A stretch of DNA of 49,261 nucleotides from Cytophagaceae bacterium (GTDB lineage: Bacteria > Bacteroidota > Bacteroidia > Cytophagales > Flexibacteraceae): contig JAIXQU010000175.1 in NCBI GenBank assembly GCA_027485575.1, forward strand, positions 1-49,261, read 5' to 3'. Below are positions 16,280 through 28,100 of this stretch, one piece after another. Each line of letters begins with the position of its first letter. Within the stretch, counting starts at the first letter, position 1. The position numbers and the translations under genes are program-made. The notes under the pieces are model-generated. The model searched no databases. It saw only the letters and a program-made list of their open reading frames with translations, and had not been told where the DNA came from.

Positions 16280-17569
16280 TTAAATTACAGCTCTTAAAGA
16301 ATCTTCATGTACCCGAAGGTATTGGGCTATTAAATCTTCTGTTAGTGCTGTTGAAACAAATAAACTTTCGAATTGGGAAGGAGCCAGGTAAATACCTGAT
16401 TCAAGCATTTTCCTGAAATATGACCCAAATTTTACGGTATCAGATGTTTTTGCATCCTCATAATTTTTGATGGGCTGGGGAGAAAAAAAGTAAGTAAACA
16501 TAGAGCCTATTTGAACTATGCTGTTATTCAATCCAAGTTTATGATCGATATCTCTCAAACCAGCTGCGATGGTGTTGCCAATATGTTCAAGTTGCGCATA
16601 CACGGATGGGTTCTCATTTAAATGTCTTAATATGGAAAGACCTGCAGACATGGCAATCGGATTTCCAGAAAGTGTGCCAGCCTGATACACAGGACCTTGC
16701 GGTGCAACAAAATCCATTATTTCCGATTTGCCTCCATATGCGCCAACAGGCATACCTCCGCCAATAATCTTTCCAAGCGTGGTCATGTCAGGAATTACGC
16801 CCATTCTTTCCTGTACGCCACCTTTGGCCAATCGAAAACCGGTCATTACCTCATCAAAAATTAGAACTACTCCAAATTCAGTACAAAGCTTTCTTAATCC
16901 TTCCAGGAATCCAGGTTCTGGTAAAACCAAACCCATATTTCCAGCGACTGGCTCTATTATCAACGCGGCCACATTTCCTTTGTTGGCGATCATCAAGGAC
17001 TCAACGCGCTCCAAATCATTATAAGGTGCTGTCAAAGTATCATTGGCTGTTCCCTGAGTAACTCCCGGTGTTCCAGGTATTCCTAAAGTAGCAACTCCAC
17101 TACCTGCCGCTATCAGAAATGAATCTCCATGTCCATGGTAACAGCCTTCAAATTTTATAATTTTTTCTTTTCCGGTATATCCTCTTGCGACTCTTATGGC
17201 TGCCATTGTGGCTTCCGTTCCTGAATTAACCATCCTCACCTTTTCAACTGAAGGAACCATCTGGCAAATTAATTCGGCCATTTCTACTTCCTTTCTAGTG
17301 GGAGCACCATATGAAAGTGAATCCGAAAGTGCCTCACGAACAGCATCTTCAATCAAAGGATGGGCATGGCCAAGCAACATTGGTCCCCAAGAATTGATCA
17401 TCTCAATATATCGGTTTCCATCTTCGTCATACAGGTATGCTCCTTTGGCTTTCCTGATAAAAATTGGATTTCCACCCACAGATTTAAATGCCCTTACGGG
17501 TGAGTTCACCCCGCCCGGAATAGATTTTTGGGCTCTTTCAAAAAGATTTTCACTTTGTTTAATATTCAT
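16280..17569 (-). CDS. hemL: Glutamate-1-semialdehyde 2,1-aminomutase
   Basis: A 429-residue PLP enzyme that converts glutamate-1-semialdehyde into 5-aminolevulinate in the C5 route to haem and other tetrapyrroles. Evidence: SIPGGVNSPVRAFKSVGG at the start, MVNSGTEATMAAIRVARG, CYHGHGDSFLIAAGSG, the PLP-binding IFDEVMTGFR, and the Schiff-base Lys267 in TTLGKIIGGGMPVGAYGG. Length and motifs fit HemL over other class III aminotransferases. It is transcribed convergently with nuo and divergently from tilS, with 80 bases between the two starts. Confidence 0.96.
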   Translation of the reverse strand: MNIKQSENLFERAQKSIPGGVNSPVRAFKSVGGNPIFIRKAKGAYLYDEDGNRYIEMINSWGPMLLGHAHPLIEDAVREALSDSLSYGAPTRKEVEMAELICQMVPSVEKVRMVNSGTEATMAAIRVARGYTGKEKIIKFEGCYHGHGDSFLIAAGSGVATLGIPGTPGVTQGTANDTLTAPYNDLERVESLMIANKGNVAALIIEPVAGNMGLVLPEPGFLEGLRKLCTEFGVVLIFDEVMTGFRLAKGGVQERMGVIPDMTTLGKIIGGGMPVGAYGGKSEIMDFVAPQGPVYQAGTLSGNPIAMSAGLSILRHLNENPSVYAQLEHIGNTIAAGLRDIDHKLGLNNSIVQIGSMFTYFFSPQPIKNYEDAKTSDTVKFGSYFRKMLESGIYLAPSQFESLFVSTALTEDLIAQYLRVHEDSLRAVI

Positions 17570-17606
17570 GTTCTTACAATTCAGTTTTTTGGACTTTTGA
17601 TCCAGT

Positions 17607-17614
17607 TAGATTTG
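17607..17614 (+). promoter_or_regulatory. Possible -7 box of tilS
   Basis: TAGATTTG matches TAnnTTTG fully and lies 36 bases before the tilS ATG. The nearest upstream TTTG (17588-17591) is only 15 bases away, shorter than the usual 19-21, so this is a weak call. Confidence 0.35.
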
Positions 17615-17649
17615 CGGCTTCAATATTAAGACGCCACATTTGGACTGCC

Positions 17650-19002
17650 ATGCCAGGTTTAAAAAATCTTTCTTTACCCTCTCGCGTTCAGCAGTTTATA
17701 GAAAAAGAAAAACTTCTTTCTCAGGGCCAATCCATTATTTGTGCCGTTAGCGGTGGATTAGACTCTATAGTTTTGGCAACAATCCTCAAAAATCTGGGGT
17801 ATAAATTAAATGTCGCACATTTCAATTTTGGCCTTAGGGAAGCAGACTCAATTGCCGACGAAGAGTTTGTGAAAAACTGGGCAGCTAAAAATAATTTTCC
17901 TTTCTACGGGAAATCTGTTGATAAAGCCCATTTTGAAGGGAAATCTGTTCAGGAAGAAGCAAGAAAACTTAGATACGAGTGGTTTACCAATCTGGCTGAA
18001 ATTCTTCAAATTGAGACAATTTGTACTGCCCATCAGGCTGATGACCAGATAGAAACCATTTTTTTGCAAATGCTTAGAGGAACAGGACTAAAAGGAATGA
18101 GAGGCATTTTACCAAAACAGGAAAATCTAATCCGTCCTTTACTTTTTATTAAAAAAAAGGAACTTGAGTCTTATGCACTTCAAAACAAAATAACCTGGAG
18201 GGAAGACGCCAGCAATCAAAAAACCGATTATAAAAGGAATAAAATCAGGCTTCAACTCCTTCCGGTTCTGGAAAATATTTCGCCAGGGTTCGAAGAAGTA
18301 ATTCAAAGAAATGCTGAAAAAATTAAACTGTATGAAGAAGCTACCCAGGTTTATTACCATCAATTATATGTATTGTTCATAATTAACAAAAACATTGATT
18401 TTCAGGGATTTGATTGGAAAAAAATCAAAGAACATCCTTCCGGAAAGTTCTTTCTCATGGAGTTTTTGAGCCGAAACCAATTTCCCTTTGACTCCTTGGC
18501 TGAAATGTGGAATTCCCTTTTTTCAACTGAATGCAAACAATGGAAAAATGGAGAGGGTCAGGTCATTGAAATCAAAGAAAACCAATTCAACTTTTGGCCA
18601 ATTGAATTCGAACCCATTGAAATTGAAATAATTGAACCCGGCACTTTTTCAGTATCCACTGAAAAAACCTTTACGATATCGGTCATAGAAAACTATAAAG
18701 TAAATTTTAGTGAAATAAGGAAAGATGTGGCCTTTGTGGATTTTTCGAAAATAGAATTTCCTTGTAAGCTACGAAATTGGGAACAAGGTGACGAAATTTT
18801 CAGTTTTGGCCTTAAGGGAAAAAAAAGAAAAGTGAGCGACCTGCTCACCCACCACAAATTAACATTGGAAGCAAAAAAAAGGACCTTAAAATTGGAAGAT
18901 AAACAAGGTAGAATTATTTGGATACCCGGAATCGAATCCTCATTTCAGTTTAAAGTTGAAGAGAATAGCAAATTGACTGCAAAACTTAGCTATACCCTTT
19001 GA
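17650..19002 (+). CDS. tilS: tRNA(Ile)-lysidine synthase
   Basis: A 450-residue cytoplasmic enzyme that attaches lysine to C34 of the AUA-reading tRNA-Ile, using ATP. The N-type ATP-pyrophosphatase P-loop SGGLDS is at residues 34-39, followed by LNVAHFNFGLR and the TAHQADDQIETIFLQMLRGTGLKG block that defines TilS. The TilS C-terminal domain is visible near residues 380-450 (LRNWEQGDEIFSFGLKGKKR and KVSDLLTHHKL). The length is normal. It is divergent from hemL. The following efflux gene starts 112 bases downstream. Confidence 0.95.
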   Translation: MPGLKNLSLPSRVQQFIEKEKLLSQGQSIICAVSGGLDSIVLATILKNLGYKLNVAHFNFGLREADSIADEEFVKNWAAKNNFPFYGKSVDKAHFEGKSVQEEARKLRYEWFTNLAEILQIETICTAHQADDQIETIFLQMLRGTGLKGMRGILPKQENLIRPLLFIKKKELESYALQNKITWREDASNQKTDYKRNKIRLQLLPVLENISPGFEEVIQRNAEKIKLYEEATQVYYHQLYVLFIINKNIDFQGFDWKKIKEHPSGKFFLMEFLSRNQFPFDSLAEMWNSLFSTECKQWKNGEGQVIEIKENQFNFWPIEFEPIEIEIIEPGTFSVSTEKTFTISVIENYKVNFSEIRKDVAFVDFSKIEFPCKLRNWEQGDEIFSFGLKGKKRKVSDLLTHHKLTLEAKKRTLKLEDKQGRIIWIPGIESSFQFKVEENSKLTAKLSYTL

Positions 19003-19114
19003 GTGTCAATTTATCATCATTACTGTCATTTTTCAGCCAATCATAACTTTTTTTCCATTTTAGAATTGAATTTAATTCAGATTTGAAAGTTATAAACTCA
19101 GCTTCTCAATAACT

Positions 19115-20494
19115 GTGTCAAAAAAGAATATTTTCATAGGCATAATGGTTTGCCTAATACTGATACCTGGATATATATACTTCCAGCCTGCAGCTGTTTC
19201 TGACTCTGTAGAATTAACTTCTGAAGTTAAAGAAGGTAAATTTGAAATCTTTGTTACCTCCACCGGCGAACTAAAAGCCAAAAATCAAACCGAAATTACT
19301 GCGCCAGGAGCCCAATTAAGAGAAGCAGGGATTTATTCAGAGTTGAAAATAGAGGATTTAATTCAGGAAGGAACCGTCGTTAAGGAAGGCGAATATGTTG
19401 CCGCCATCGAAAAAAATCCAATCATGACAAAACTTGGTGATGTTTCATTAGAATTGGATAAAAAAACCTCTGAATTTAATCAGGCAAGGCTTGACACTAC
19501 ACTTACCCTCAGAGAAGCAAGAGATGAACTTTACAACCTGAAATTTGCCGTAGAACAAGCCAAACTGGAAAAAGAGCAAAGCAGATTTGAGGCCCCTGCC
19601 ACAATCAGACAAAAGGAAATAGAATTGGAAAAGGCAAACAAGAACTTTATAGTAAAATCTGAAAACTATAAGACCAAAGTAAAACAGGCCGTAACCAAAG
19701 TTCAGATTATCCAATCTGATTTATCCCTGGCCAAAAGCAAACTCGAAAGATTGAAAACTTTGTTGGGAAACCTTACCATTATGGCTCCAAAAGCAGGCAT
19801 GGTTATTTACAGCAGGAACTGGAATGGAGCCAAGAAAATAGTAGGCTCCACTGTTAATTCCTGGGACCCCAACGTGGCAACTCTCCCGGATTTAACCCAA
19901 ATGCAGGTAATTACTTATATCAATGAAGTTGACATTCAGAAAGTAAAGGTTGGGCAATACGTCGAAATTGGATTGGATGCTGAACCTGGCAAAAAACTTG
20001 AAGGTGGTGTGATACAAGTAGCCAATGTTGGAGAACAGAAACCGAATTCAGATGCCAAAGTTTTTGAAGTTTTGATAGATGTAATTACCAAAGATGCCGA
20101 ACTAAGACCCTCTATGACAACCAGTTGTAAAATACATGCAGGCAGTTATCCAAATGTTTTGCGACTGCCGCTAGAGGCAATAAACAATGAAAAGAACCTT
20201 TCTTTCGTGTACAAAAAATCAGGTAGTTCTCTTACCAAACAGGAAATATATTTAGGGGCCTTAAATGAAACGGATGGAATCGTTTATGGCGGAGTGAGAA
20301 AGGGAGATTTGGTTTTGCTGACCCTTCCAACCGATACAACGGGCATATCCCTTTCAAAAATAACAGCTAAATCTGCGGCCCCAAAACCAAAAGATGATAC
20401 AAAATGGAAAGAAAGATGGGCAAAATTTCAAGCCTTAAATCTTGTTCCAAAATCGAATCAGAATGGGCTGCCTCCAATACCTTCTACGCCATAA
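19115..20494 (+). CDS. HlyD/MacA-type periplasmic membrane fusion protein
   Basis: A 459-residue protein from a GTG start. Residues 6-24 form a hydrophobic N-terminal anchor (IFIGIMVCLILIPGYIYFQ). A lipoyl/barrel-sandwich half follows, then a long coiled coil around residues 110-210, rich in E/K/Q/L heptads. The second barrel half (NLTIMAPKAGMVIYSRNW) and a beta-barrel domain (QVITYINEVDIQKVKVGQYV) come next. The C-terminal tail is Lys- and Pro-rich. It is expected to bridge an inner-membrane transporter and an outer-membrane channel, working with the permease 15 bases downstream. No outer-membrane factor or ATPase is encoded nearby. The substrate is unknown. Confidence 0.82.
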   Translation: MSKKNIFIGIMVCLILIPGYIYFQPAAVSDSVELTSEVKEGKFEIFVTSTGELKAKNQTEITAPGAQLREAGIYSELKIEDLIQEGTVVKEGEYVAAIEKNPIMTKLGDVSLELDKKTSEFNQARLDTTLTLREARDELYNLKFAVEQAKLEKEQSRFEAPATIRQKEIELEKANKNFIVKSENYKTKVKQAVTKVQIIQSDLSLAKSKLERLKTLLGNLTIMAPKAGMVIYSRNWNGAKKIVGSTVNSWDPNVATLPDLTQMQVITYINEVDIQKVKVGQYVEIGLDAEPGKKLEGGVIQVANVGEQKPNSDAKVFEVLIDVITKDAELRPSMTTSCKIHAGSYPNVLRLPLEAINNEKNLSFVYKKSGSSLTKQEIYLGALNETDGIVYGGVRKGDLVLLTLPTDTTGISLSKITAKSAAPKPKDDTKWKERWAKFQALNLVPKSNQNGLPPIPSTP

Positions 20495-20509
20495 TTACTT
20501 TGATTAAGA

Positions 20510-21829
20510 ATGGATAGATTTCTTATCAATTTTAAAATGGGATTGGAAGCCCTAAGCAATAATAGGTTTAGGGCCCTGCTTACATCATTGGGGATTATTT
20601 TTGGAGTGGCCGCAGTAATTTCAATGTTGGCCATTGGTGCCGGAGCTGAAAAAGAAATTCTGGAACAAATAAAACTAGTTGGTTCAAACAATTTGATAAT
20701 CAAATCAATACCGCCTGACCCATCAAAGAAAAACGAAGAGAAAGACAACAAAGAAAGTAAGAAATTTTCTCCAGGATTGAACTTGCTGGACATGGAAAAT
20801 ATCAATGAAACAGTTGAAAATGTAAATTTCGTTAGCCCGGAAATAGAAGTTAAAACCGCGGTAATGCGGGAGGGCTTACGAAAATCGGGGAGACTGATTG
20901 GGGTAAACAATCACTTTTTTGATATTGCAGGTGTAAAAATTGGAGAAGGTAAATATTTCACATCCAACCAATTGCAAAATGCAGATGCCGTTTGCATTAT
21001 TGGCAAACAAGTAAAGACCAAGTATTTTTCTAAAGTAAATCCAATAGGACAGCAAATCAAATGTGGCCAAATATGGCTAACTGTCGTTGGAGTACTTGAG
21101 GGTGGAAATCTTTCTGAAAAGGCTGTGGAGAAACTATCCATCAGAGATTACAATTCGGATGTGTACACGCCAGTCAAAACCATGCTGTTGAGATATACCA
21201 ACAGAGGATTAATCACTCCTGCAAGCATGAAACACAATGACTTTGATGAAGACCAAAAAAAGAAAACCATCGACAACTACCACCAGCTTGATAGGTTGGT
21301 TGTCAATATTTCTGAGAGTAAATATATAGAGCCCTCAGTTGAACAAATTGGAAGAATTTTAAGAAGAAGACATAATGAAGTCCCTGACTATGAAATTGTT
21401 GTTCCCGAGTTATTGCTAAAGCAGGAACAAAAAACCAAAAAACTTTTCAATATTGTTTTGGGGATAATTGCATCCATATCCCTTTTGGTAGGTGGCATTG
21501 GAATAATGAATATTATGCTGGCATCGGTTTTGGAAAGGATTAAGGAAATTGGTCTCAGGCTTGCCATTGGGGCCCAAAAAAGTGATATTATTTTTCAGTT
21601 CATTTCAGAAGCGGTTGCCATTAGTTTTTCCGGAGGTTTGGTTGGTATCGCAATGGGTGTGGGAATCTGTTTCAGCATTGAGAAATTGGCTGGTATTCAA
21701 ACCATAATATCCCCGTTTTCTGTAATGCTTTCTTTTGGAGTTGCCATTACAATTGGTCTGATTTTTGGGATTTTTCCAGCCAGAAAAGCGGCACAAGCAA
21801 GCCCGATTGAAAGCCTTCGTTACGAATAA
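20510..21829 (+). CDS. MacB/FtsX-type ABC transporter permease
   Basis: A 439-residue inner-membrane protein. An N-terminal helix (RFRALLTSLGIIFGVAAVISML) is followed by a large periplasmic MacB_PCD domain at about residues 45-310. Three helices form the FtsX domain at about 315-435, including GGIGIMNIMLASVLERIKEIGLRLAIGA, the conserved coupling-helix segment, and the terminal FPARKAAQASPIESLRYE. The nucleotide-binding domain of true MacB is missing, so a separate ATPase must serve it. Cotranscription with the upstream fusion protein suggests an efflux or lipoprotein/peptide export complex. Confidence 0.85.
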   Translation: MDRFLINFKMGLEALSNNRFRALLTSLGIIFGVAAVISMLAIGAGAEKEILEQIKLVGSNNLIIKSIPPDPSKKNEEKDNKESKKFSPGLNLLDMENINETVENVNFVSPEIEVKTAVMREGLRKSGRLIGVNNHFFDIAGVKIGEGKYFTSNQLQNADAVCIIGKQVKTKYFSKVNPIGQQIKCGQIWLTVVGVLEGGNLSEKAVEKLSIRDYNSDVYTPVKTMLLRYTNRGLITPASMKHNDFDEDQKKKTIDNYHQLDRLVVNISESKYIEPSVEQIGRILRRRHNEVPDYEIVVPELLLKQEQKTKKLFNIVLGIIASISLLVGGIGIMNIMLASVLERIKEIGLRLAIGAQKSDIIFQFISEAVAISFSGGLVGIAMGVGICFSIEKLAGIQTIISPFSVMLSFGVAITIGLIFGIFPARKAAQASPIESLRYE

Positions 21830-21839
21830 GAATTTGTAA

Positions 21840-21875
21840 AAAGCGGTTTGAACATTGGAATTTTCAAATCGCTTT
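21840..21875 (+). terminator. Terminator after the ABC permease gene
   Basis: AAAGCGGTTTGAA at 21840-21852 pairs with TTCAAATCGCTTT at 21863-21875 (one G-U pair) across a ten-base loop, followed by GATTT. The remainder of 21876-22105 is AT-rich without a gene. Confidence 0.6.
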
Positions 21876-22105
21876 GATTTAATCTGACTCCTGAAAGAAG
21901 ATGAATTTGGTGTTCATGTTGTCAACTTTTACTACACCCCTACTCTTTCATCCAAATTAAAGAATATTGGAATAAGCTCCTGATTAATAGTTGATTAAAT
22001 ATCCACCTATTAATACCTGTTTTTACAAATCCAATAAATCAGGGAGAAAACCCATTTCTTAATTTCAAACCTTACAAACATCCTGAAGGTTCCACAAGTT
22101 TGGCC

Positions 22106-22138
22106 TTTGGAGTATTGATAATTACCTACTTATGTTTG
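22106..22138 (+). promoter_or_regulatory. Bacteroidota-type promoter of the PKD-repeat gene
   Basis: TTTG at 22106-22109 and a perfect -7 box TATGTTTG at 22131-22138 are separated by 21 bases. Transcription would start near 22145, about 13 bases before the ATG at 22158. Confidence 0.65.
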
Positions 22139-22157
22139 AAATTATTTAAATTGTCTT

Positions 22158-25100
22158 ATGACCCTATTTATACGAAAATCCTGTTTGGGATTGTTGATTT
22201 CTATTTGTAGTTCAATACTTTCTTTCGGTCAGAATTGCACCAATTTTCCTGTTTTTTTTCCTGATACTGTATGCCAGGGTCAGGTTGTAAGAGGGGTAAA
22301 TCAAGGTCCTGAAAATTTTACCTATGAGTGGGATTATTGCGGTGGCGACCTTTTCAGAAGTGGAGCAACATCAACCCAAATTCCAGTAACTGGCTTGAGC
22401 GGCGTTCAGTTATATGGCTTCAAAATGGTCCAAAATGCCGGGAAGTTTTATGGTTTTTCGGTTTCCAATTCAACCAGTGCATTGGTAAGATTTAATTTTG
22501 ATACAAACGCCAATTCAAATCCTACACCCTTAAACCTTGGAAATCCTGGAGGAAACCTTTCTACCCCTTCCGGAATTGAAATACAGAAACACAACAATAT
22601 TTTCTATGGATTTTCTGTCAATAGGGGAGCCAACCAAATTGTGCGGTTTACTTTCATTGATGGCATTGATTCTCCTCCGATTTCAGACATGATTCCGGTT
22701 CCACTTCTAAATAATGCGTATGGAATAAAACTGGTAAAGGAAGGAAATACATGGTATGGGTTTGGAATTTCAGGAGGAACTCCGACAAGTCTGGTCACAT
22801 TAAATTTTGGAAATTCACTTTCATCAACCCCGGTGGTAGGGGCAATTCCAGTACCCTCAGCCTCTTATTTAGGCATGACCATAGCCGAGGATTGCTCTGG
22901 AAAATACCTGTTTATGGGTGATAATGCAGGGAAAATTCAAAAAGTAAATTTTGGTGGTAGCTATGGAAACTCAACTCCTGAGATAGTTTCCTTTAATTAT
23001 ACCCCAACTTTTTCTGGCAACCCCGGATGTATGGCTGCTGTTCAGGAGGGAGGTAGAAGCTTAATTGTAATGCTTGGCGGAAGTGTTGGCGGCCTTGGAA
23101 TTCTGAATTTTGGTAGCTCTTATAAAACCAACTCACCTGGAGTCATACTTTCTATTGCCGGAATTCCAGGTTTAGCATATGGGGTTAGTGAGGTGCTATA
23201 TACCAATGCAAAAAACCCGTTTTTTATATTCAGCGGGGCTTCAGGCTTTATTGGGAAAATAGCTTTTCCCATTGTCAATTGTTCCTTTACCTCAGTTCCT
23301 ACCGGATACAATCCACCTTCCATTTCCTGGACTCAACCTGGAAAGTACTTTATAAATTACTTTGTAAAAGATCAAAATGGAAATACAATTCAAGGTGGAG
23401 ATACTGTGGTCGTAAAAAGTGGAACTGCACAAAATGCACAAGTTCCATTTGCAGATTTTGTTGCAGATGAGCAATGTCCATCGGCCCAAACTAAATTCTA
23501 CCCAACTGTAACACCAGCAGGCACTTATTCCTACTTCTGGACATTTCCAATTGGTGGAGGCTCTACATTGGTCAACCCATCCAGAAATTTCCCTGTTCAA
23601 GGAAACTATCCGGTTACTTTAAGAGTCAGATCGTCAGATGGTTGTGGCGTAAATTCCATCACCAGGCTTATCAAAATATTTCCAAACCCAAGTGCTGCTA
23701 TTGTTTCTGACTTTACAGTTCCGGTTCAAATTTGCACGAAAGATTCTGTTCTTTTTTCAGATGGTTCATCACCATCAAATCTAGCCAAGCGATGGAAATG
23801 GAATTTTGGAAATGGCCAAATCGTATTTTCGAAAGATGCCAAAGCTTACTATCCATTTAGTTTTGGCAACCAACCTACACAGGTTTCATTGGTAGCCTCG
23901 GATAGTAGTGGTTGTGGCACGCCTGTTTCCAAAACCGTAACTCCAAAACCTGGAGCTGATATTATTTTTTCTGTAAGCAAAATTTGCAAAGGCGAGATTA
24001 CTCAATTTGAAAACAGCACGCCAAATCCAGGAGCTGCTTCTTTCTTATGGAATTTTGGGAATCCATCAGGTGGTTCCGGCAATACAAGTACAAGTGGGGC
24101 ACCATTGGTAACTTATACCTACCCTGATTCTGGACTTTACAATGTTAGCCTTAGGGGAATTACCACCAATGGTTGTACAAGTCTGGTTTCCACCCCAGTA
24201 CGAATATACCCAATTCCAAAGGCAGACTTTTCATTTCCTTCTGCTACTTTTCCCAATCAACCCATCCCATTTTTAAATTCCAGTTCTGCCATGAGCCAGA
24301 CCATCACCCAAAATGATTGGATTTTTGGAGAACCAGCAAGTGGAGTGAATAATACCTCCAACCTAAAAAACCCAACACATACCTATGCTTCAATTGGGCA
24401 ATATGAAGTTCAACTCAGGATATCGACAAACCAAAGCTGCACTTCATCGGTTTCCAAACAGCTTCCCATTTATCCTCCTTGCCCTATTGTTACATACACA
24501 AAACAGGCATCCGCATCAGGGAATTTTGATACCTTAAATGTCAATAATCAAACTCAACTGGTAAGGGAAACAAGAATAGATTTTTTTTTTTTTTTTTTGG
24601 CTTTAAACCCGGTTCTTCAATCTCAACAAACAGGGATATCACCCATTCAAAATGCAAACCAAATCATACCTATAAAAGACAACGGAAAGTGGATTGGATT
24701 TATTCCTGCTCCTACGGCTTCAAATGCCACCTGCTTTTTCAAAAGTAATTTTGGCTCAACATTAAACAACGATGTCCAAAATTTTGCTACAGGTCTTGGT
24801 TCACTTCAAAATCGGTTTCCCAATCCCGCCTTTATCCGGTTTTACCAGGAAGATACCGTTTGGTATGGAATTGCTTCTAATGGAGATGCAAAATTGTGGA
24901 GAATCCGTTTTGGTGCTTCAATTGATAACAATTCACCCATAGTCACAGAAATACCGGTACCCACAGGAACATTTGTAACACCGTCTTCAGCTCAGATTTT
25001 TAAAGATAAGGATACCACCTATATATTGGTTACCAATAACAATGTGAACGCTGCCACAAATAATCTGGTCAGGCTAAGATTTAAAAATTCAATTCTGGAT

Positions 25101-28100
25101 ACGCCTTCTGTTTCCTTTTTAAATCATCCGGTTTTACAAAATTCAAATGGCTTTGTTAATGCTTCCGTAATCAGAAATTGTGACAAATGGTTTGCCTTGG
25201 TTCTCGGAAAAAGCCAATTGTATAGATTAAGCTTTGGAAACTCTTTGAACAATACCCCAACCGTGGTTTCAATTACATCAGAGGTTACTGCAGGTTTGCC
25301 TTCAGCAAATGCTTTTGATAACCTAAGGGGAATAACGCTACTTCAGGACCTGGGAAAATGGTATGGGTTAATAAACACAAGCACAGGAAATTTAATTCGG
25401 ATCCGTTTTTCAAATGGAGTAAATCAAAGCATTGACAATGTTTCACCACTAGGCAATTTTGGAATTGTTGGTACTGTCGGACCTATGTCTTTCCTTCAGG
25501 ATGGTACCGAGGTATTTGGACTTACGATTAATACCCAGGGAACAGTATACAAAATCAAATTTCCAAACCAATGCCCTGCTTCCAATCCATTTGTTAGTCA
25601 AAGCATTGGTGGAAATGCAACAACAACCTATGGAACCTCCGGGAAATATTATATAACAATTACGAGTGAAACCTCATACGGGGCCACTACCCAAAGGGTT
25701 GATTCTGTTTTACTTGGCTCGCAAAACCTGATCAAAAAATGCAATAATATGCCATTAAATCACCCTCAGGAACTTTGTTTCAATAACAAATACACGGCCT
25801 CTACAGGAGTTTCTAACCTGAGGGATGTGAAATGGGATTTTTGTACCGGTGATTTTAAACTATTGCCAGAGGTAATGGGAACACCTTTCCTCACAAATGC
25901 CGCAGGTGCTGGTGGAGTTCAGATTGTTCAACAAAACAATATTTATTATGCTTTTGTTGCCAATCCCAATGGTATGACAAGGATAAAAATTGGGGAACAA
26001 CCGAATCTTCAACCTTCTGCACCAGTTCAATTAACACTTCCTGGTGGAGGTGCTGCTTTTGGAAGTCTACATGATTTCAAATTCTTTAAAGAAGGAAATG
26101 ATTGGTTTGCGCTTTGTATTTATCTCACTGGAGAAAGTGTTGTCAGGCTGAATTTTGGGCCAGATATAACAAAAAATGACCCAAGTTTTACGGTAATCAG
26201 TTTGCCTGGATTTATTAGTAAATCGAGAGGAATAGACCTATTTGAAGATGGAAACAACAAATATGCCATCATTTCGAACCAGACGTCTGGAAACCTAACC
26301 ATCCTGAATTTTGGATCTGGATACAGAAACATACCTTCGCCGACCTCAATTGATATTCCGGGAGCTATCAATATTTACAAAGTGAGCATGATTCAGGATT
26401 GTAATATCTGGCATGCTTTCTTAACAGACCAATCTCAGGATTCTATTTATCAGCTAACCTTTACAAAAGGTTTGGAAAATGACCCAATCATAAAAACCCA
26501 CCGAATGATTTATGCAATTGGAGTTCAAGCAATTAAAGACGGAAATGAATTCTTTCTTTTTGCTACAAAAACCCAAACCAATGTGAACAATCTTTTCAGG
26601 TTTAGTTTTGGCAACTCATTATCAAATACACCAAAACTGGACAGTTTGGGTAACTTTCAATCCGGGACTACTTCTGTTTCCGGTCTGACCAGGGTATTTG
26701 CATTTCAAATTTATAAAAATACCCTTTCAGAAAACCTGTTTTTTGGATTAGGATTTGACAATGGCAATCTTTACCGAATCAGGTTTAAAAATCCTTGTTC
26801 TGCAGCCAAACCTGTTGCTGAAGGTGACACGGTCAGTCTTCAATCTTTTGGGGAAGATGGGAAGTATTATATTTCTTCCAATGGATATGACCCTTTTGGC
26901 AACCTTGTCACTGGTTTTGACTCTGTTACGGTTAAAAACCTGGTTGAAGCATTATTCACTGTGCCGGGAAATCGATGCAAAGGTGAACCCATTTCATTTT
27001 TAGATGGCTCTATACCAGGAACTTTTACAAACATTACTTCCTGGCAATGGAGTTTTGGAGACACATCTAATCTCGGTGATAGTTCAATACTTCAAAATCC
27101 AAATTATACTTTTCCGATTGCTGGTTCCTACAATGTAAAGCTTACAGTGAAAGAAGAAGGCGGATGCATAAATGAAATTATCAAAAATATCGCTGTAGCT
27201 GACAAACCTAGACCCGACTTTAGCTTTGGCAACTCAACCCTCATTTGCACAAACGACTCCATCCAATTTACGGATTTAAGCCAGACAACAAATGATCCTA
27301 TCATTTTCAGAAATTGGGAAATTAAGAAAGATAACATCTCTCTTTTTACCACATCAAGGCAAAATCCAAAATTTTTGTTCACTCAAACGGGAAGCTATTC
27401 TGCAACATTGACTATAAAAGGCCAAAGCCAATGTGATAGCACCATTTCAAAAACCTTCCAGGTAGGATCGATTGGGCCATTGGTTTCTTTTACCAATACG
27501 AAGCCTTGCCTCAATGAAGCCGTTACTTTTACTGCCCAGATTTCAGGAGCTGCAGTAGACTCCCTAAACTGGTATATTGACAATGTAAATGTTACCGGTC
27601 TGAACAGTTTTAACAACACATTTACCTCCACAAATTCATTTACAGTTTTATTGGTAGCTCATAATGGTGGATGTACCAACTCATTTACTAAAGTAATAAA
27701 TGTAAATACAAGGCCTTCATTCGCAATTAATACCCAGGCCCCATTGTTCTGCCAGGGCTTGCCAATTAACTTTTCTACAAGTTTGAATTCATCTGAAAAC
27801 CTGACCTATAAATGGAACTTTGGGGATGGAACATCAGACACAATCAGAACCCCTGTAAAAACATTCAATGCTTCAGGCTCCTTTTCGGTATCTTTAAAAA
27901 TAACAACGGAAAATGGATGCGATTCAAAAGACTCTATACTTTTTGTTGCTAAAAGAGCCCCAAAAGCGGAATTTAAATTTGATAAAGCTTGTAAGGATGA
28001 GCCAGTTACTTTTACGAATCTCTCCACTGCCAATGGAATTCCAAACGGCATTACAAGTTATTTTTGGGAATTTGGAAATCTGATTGGTCAAACATCAACC

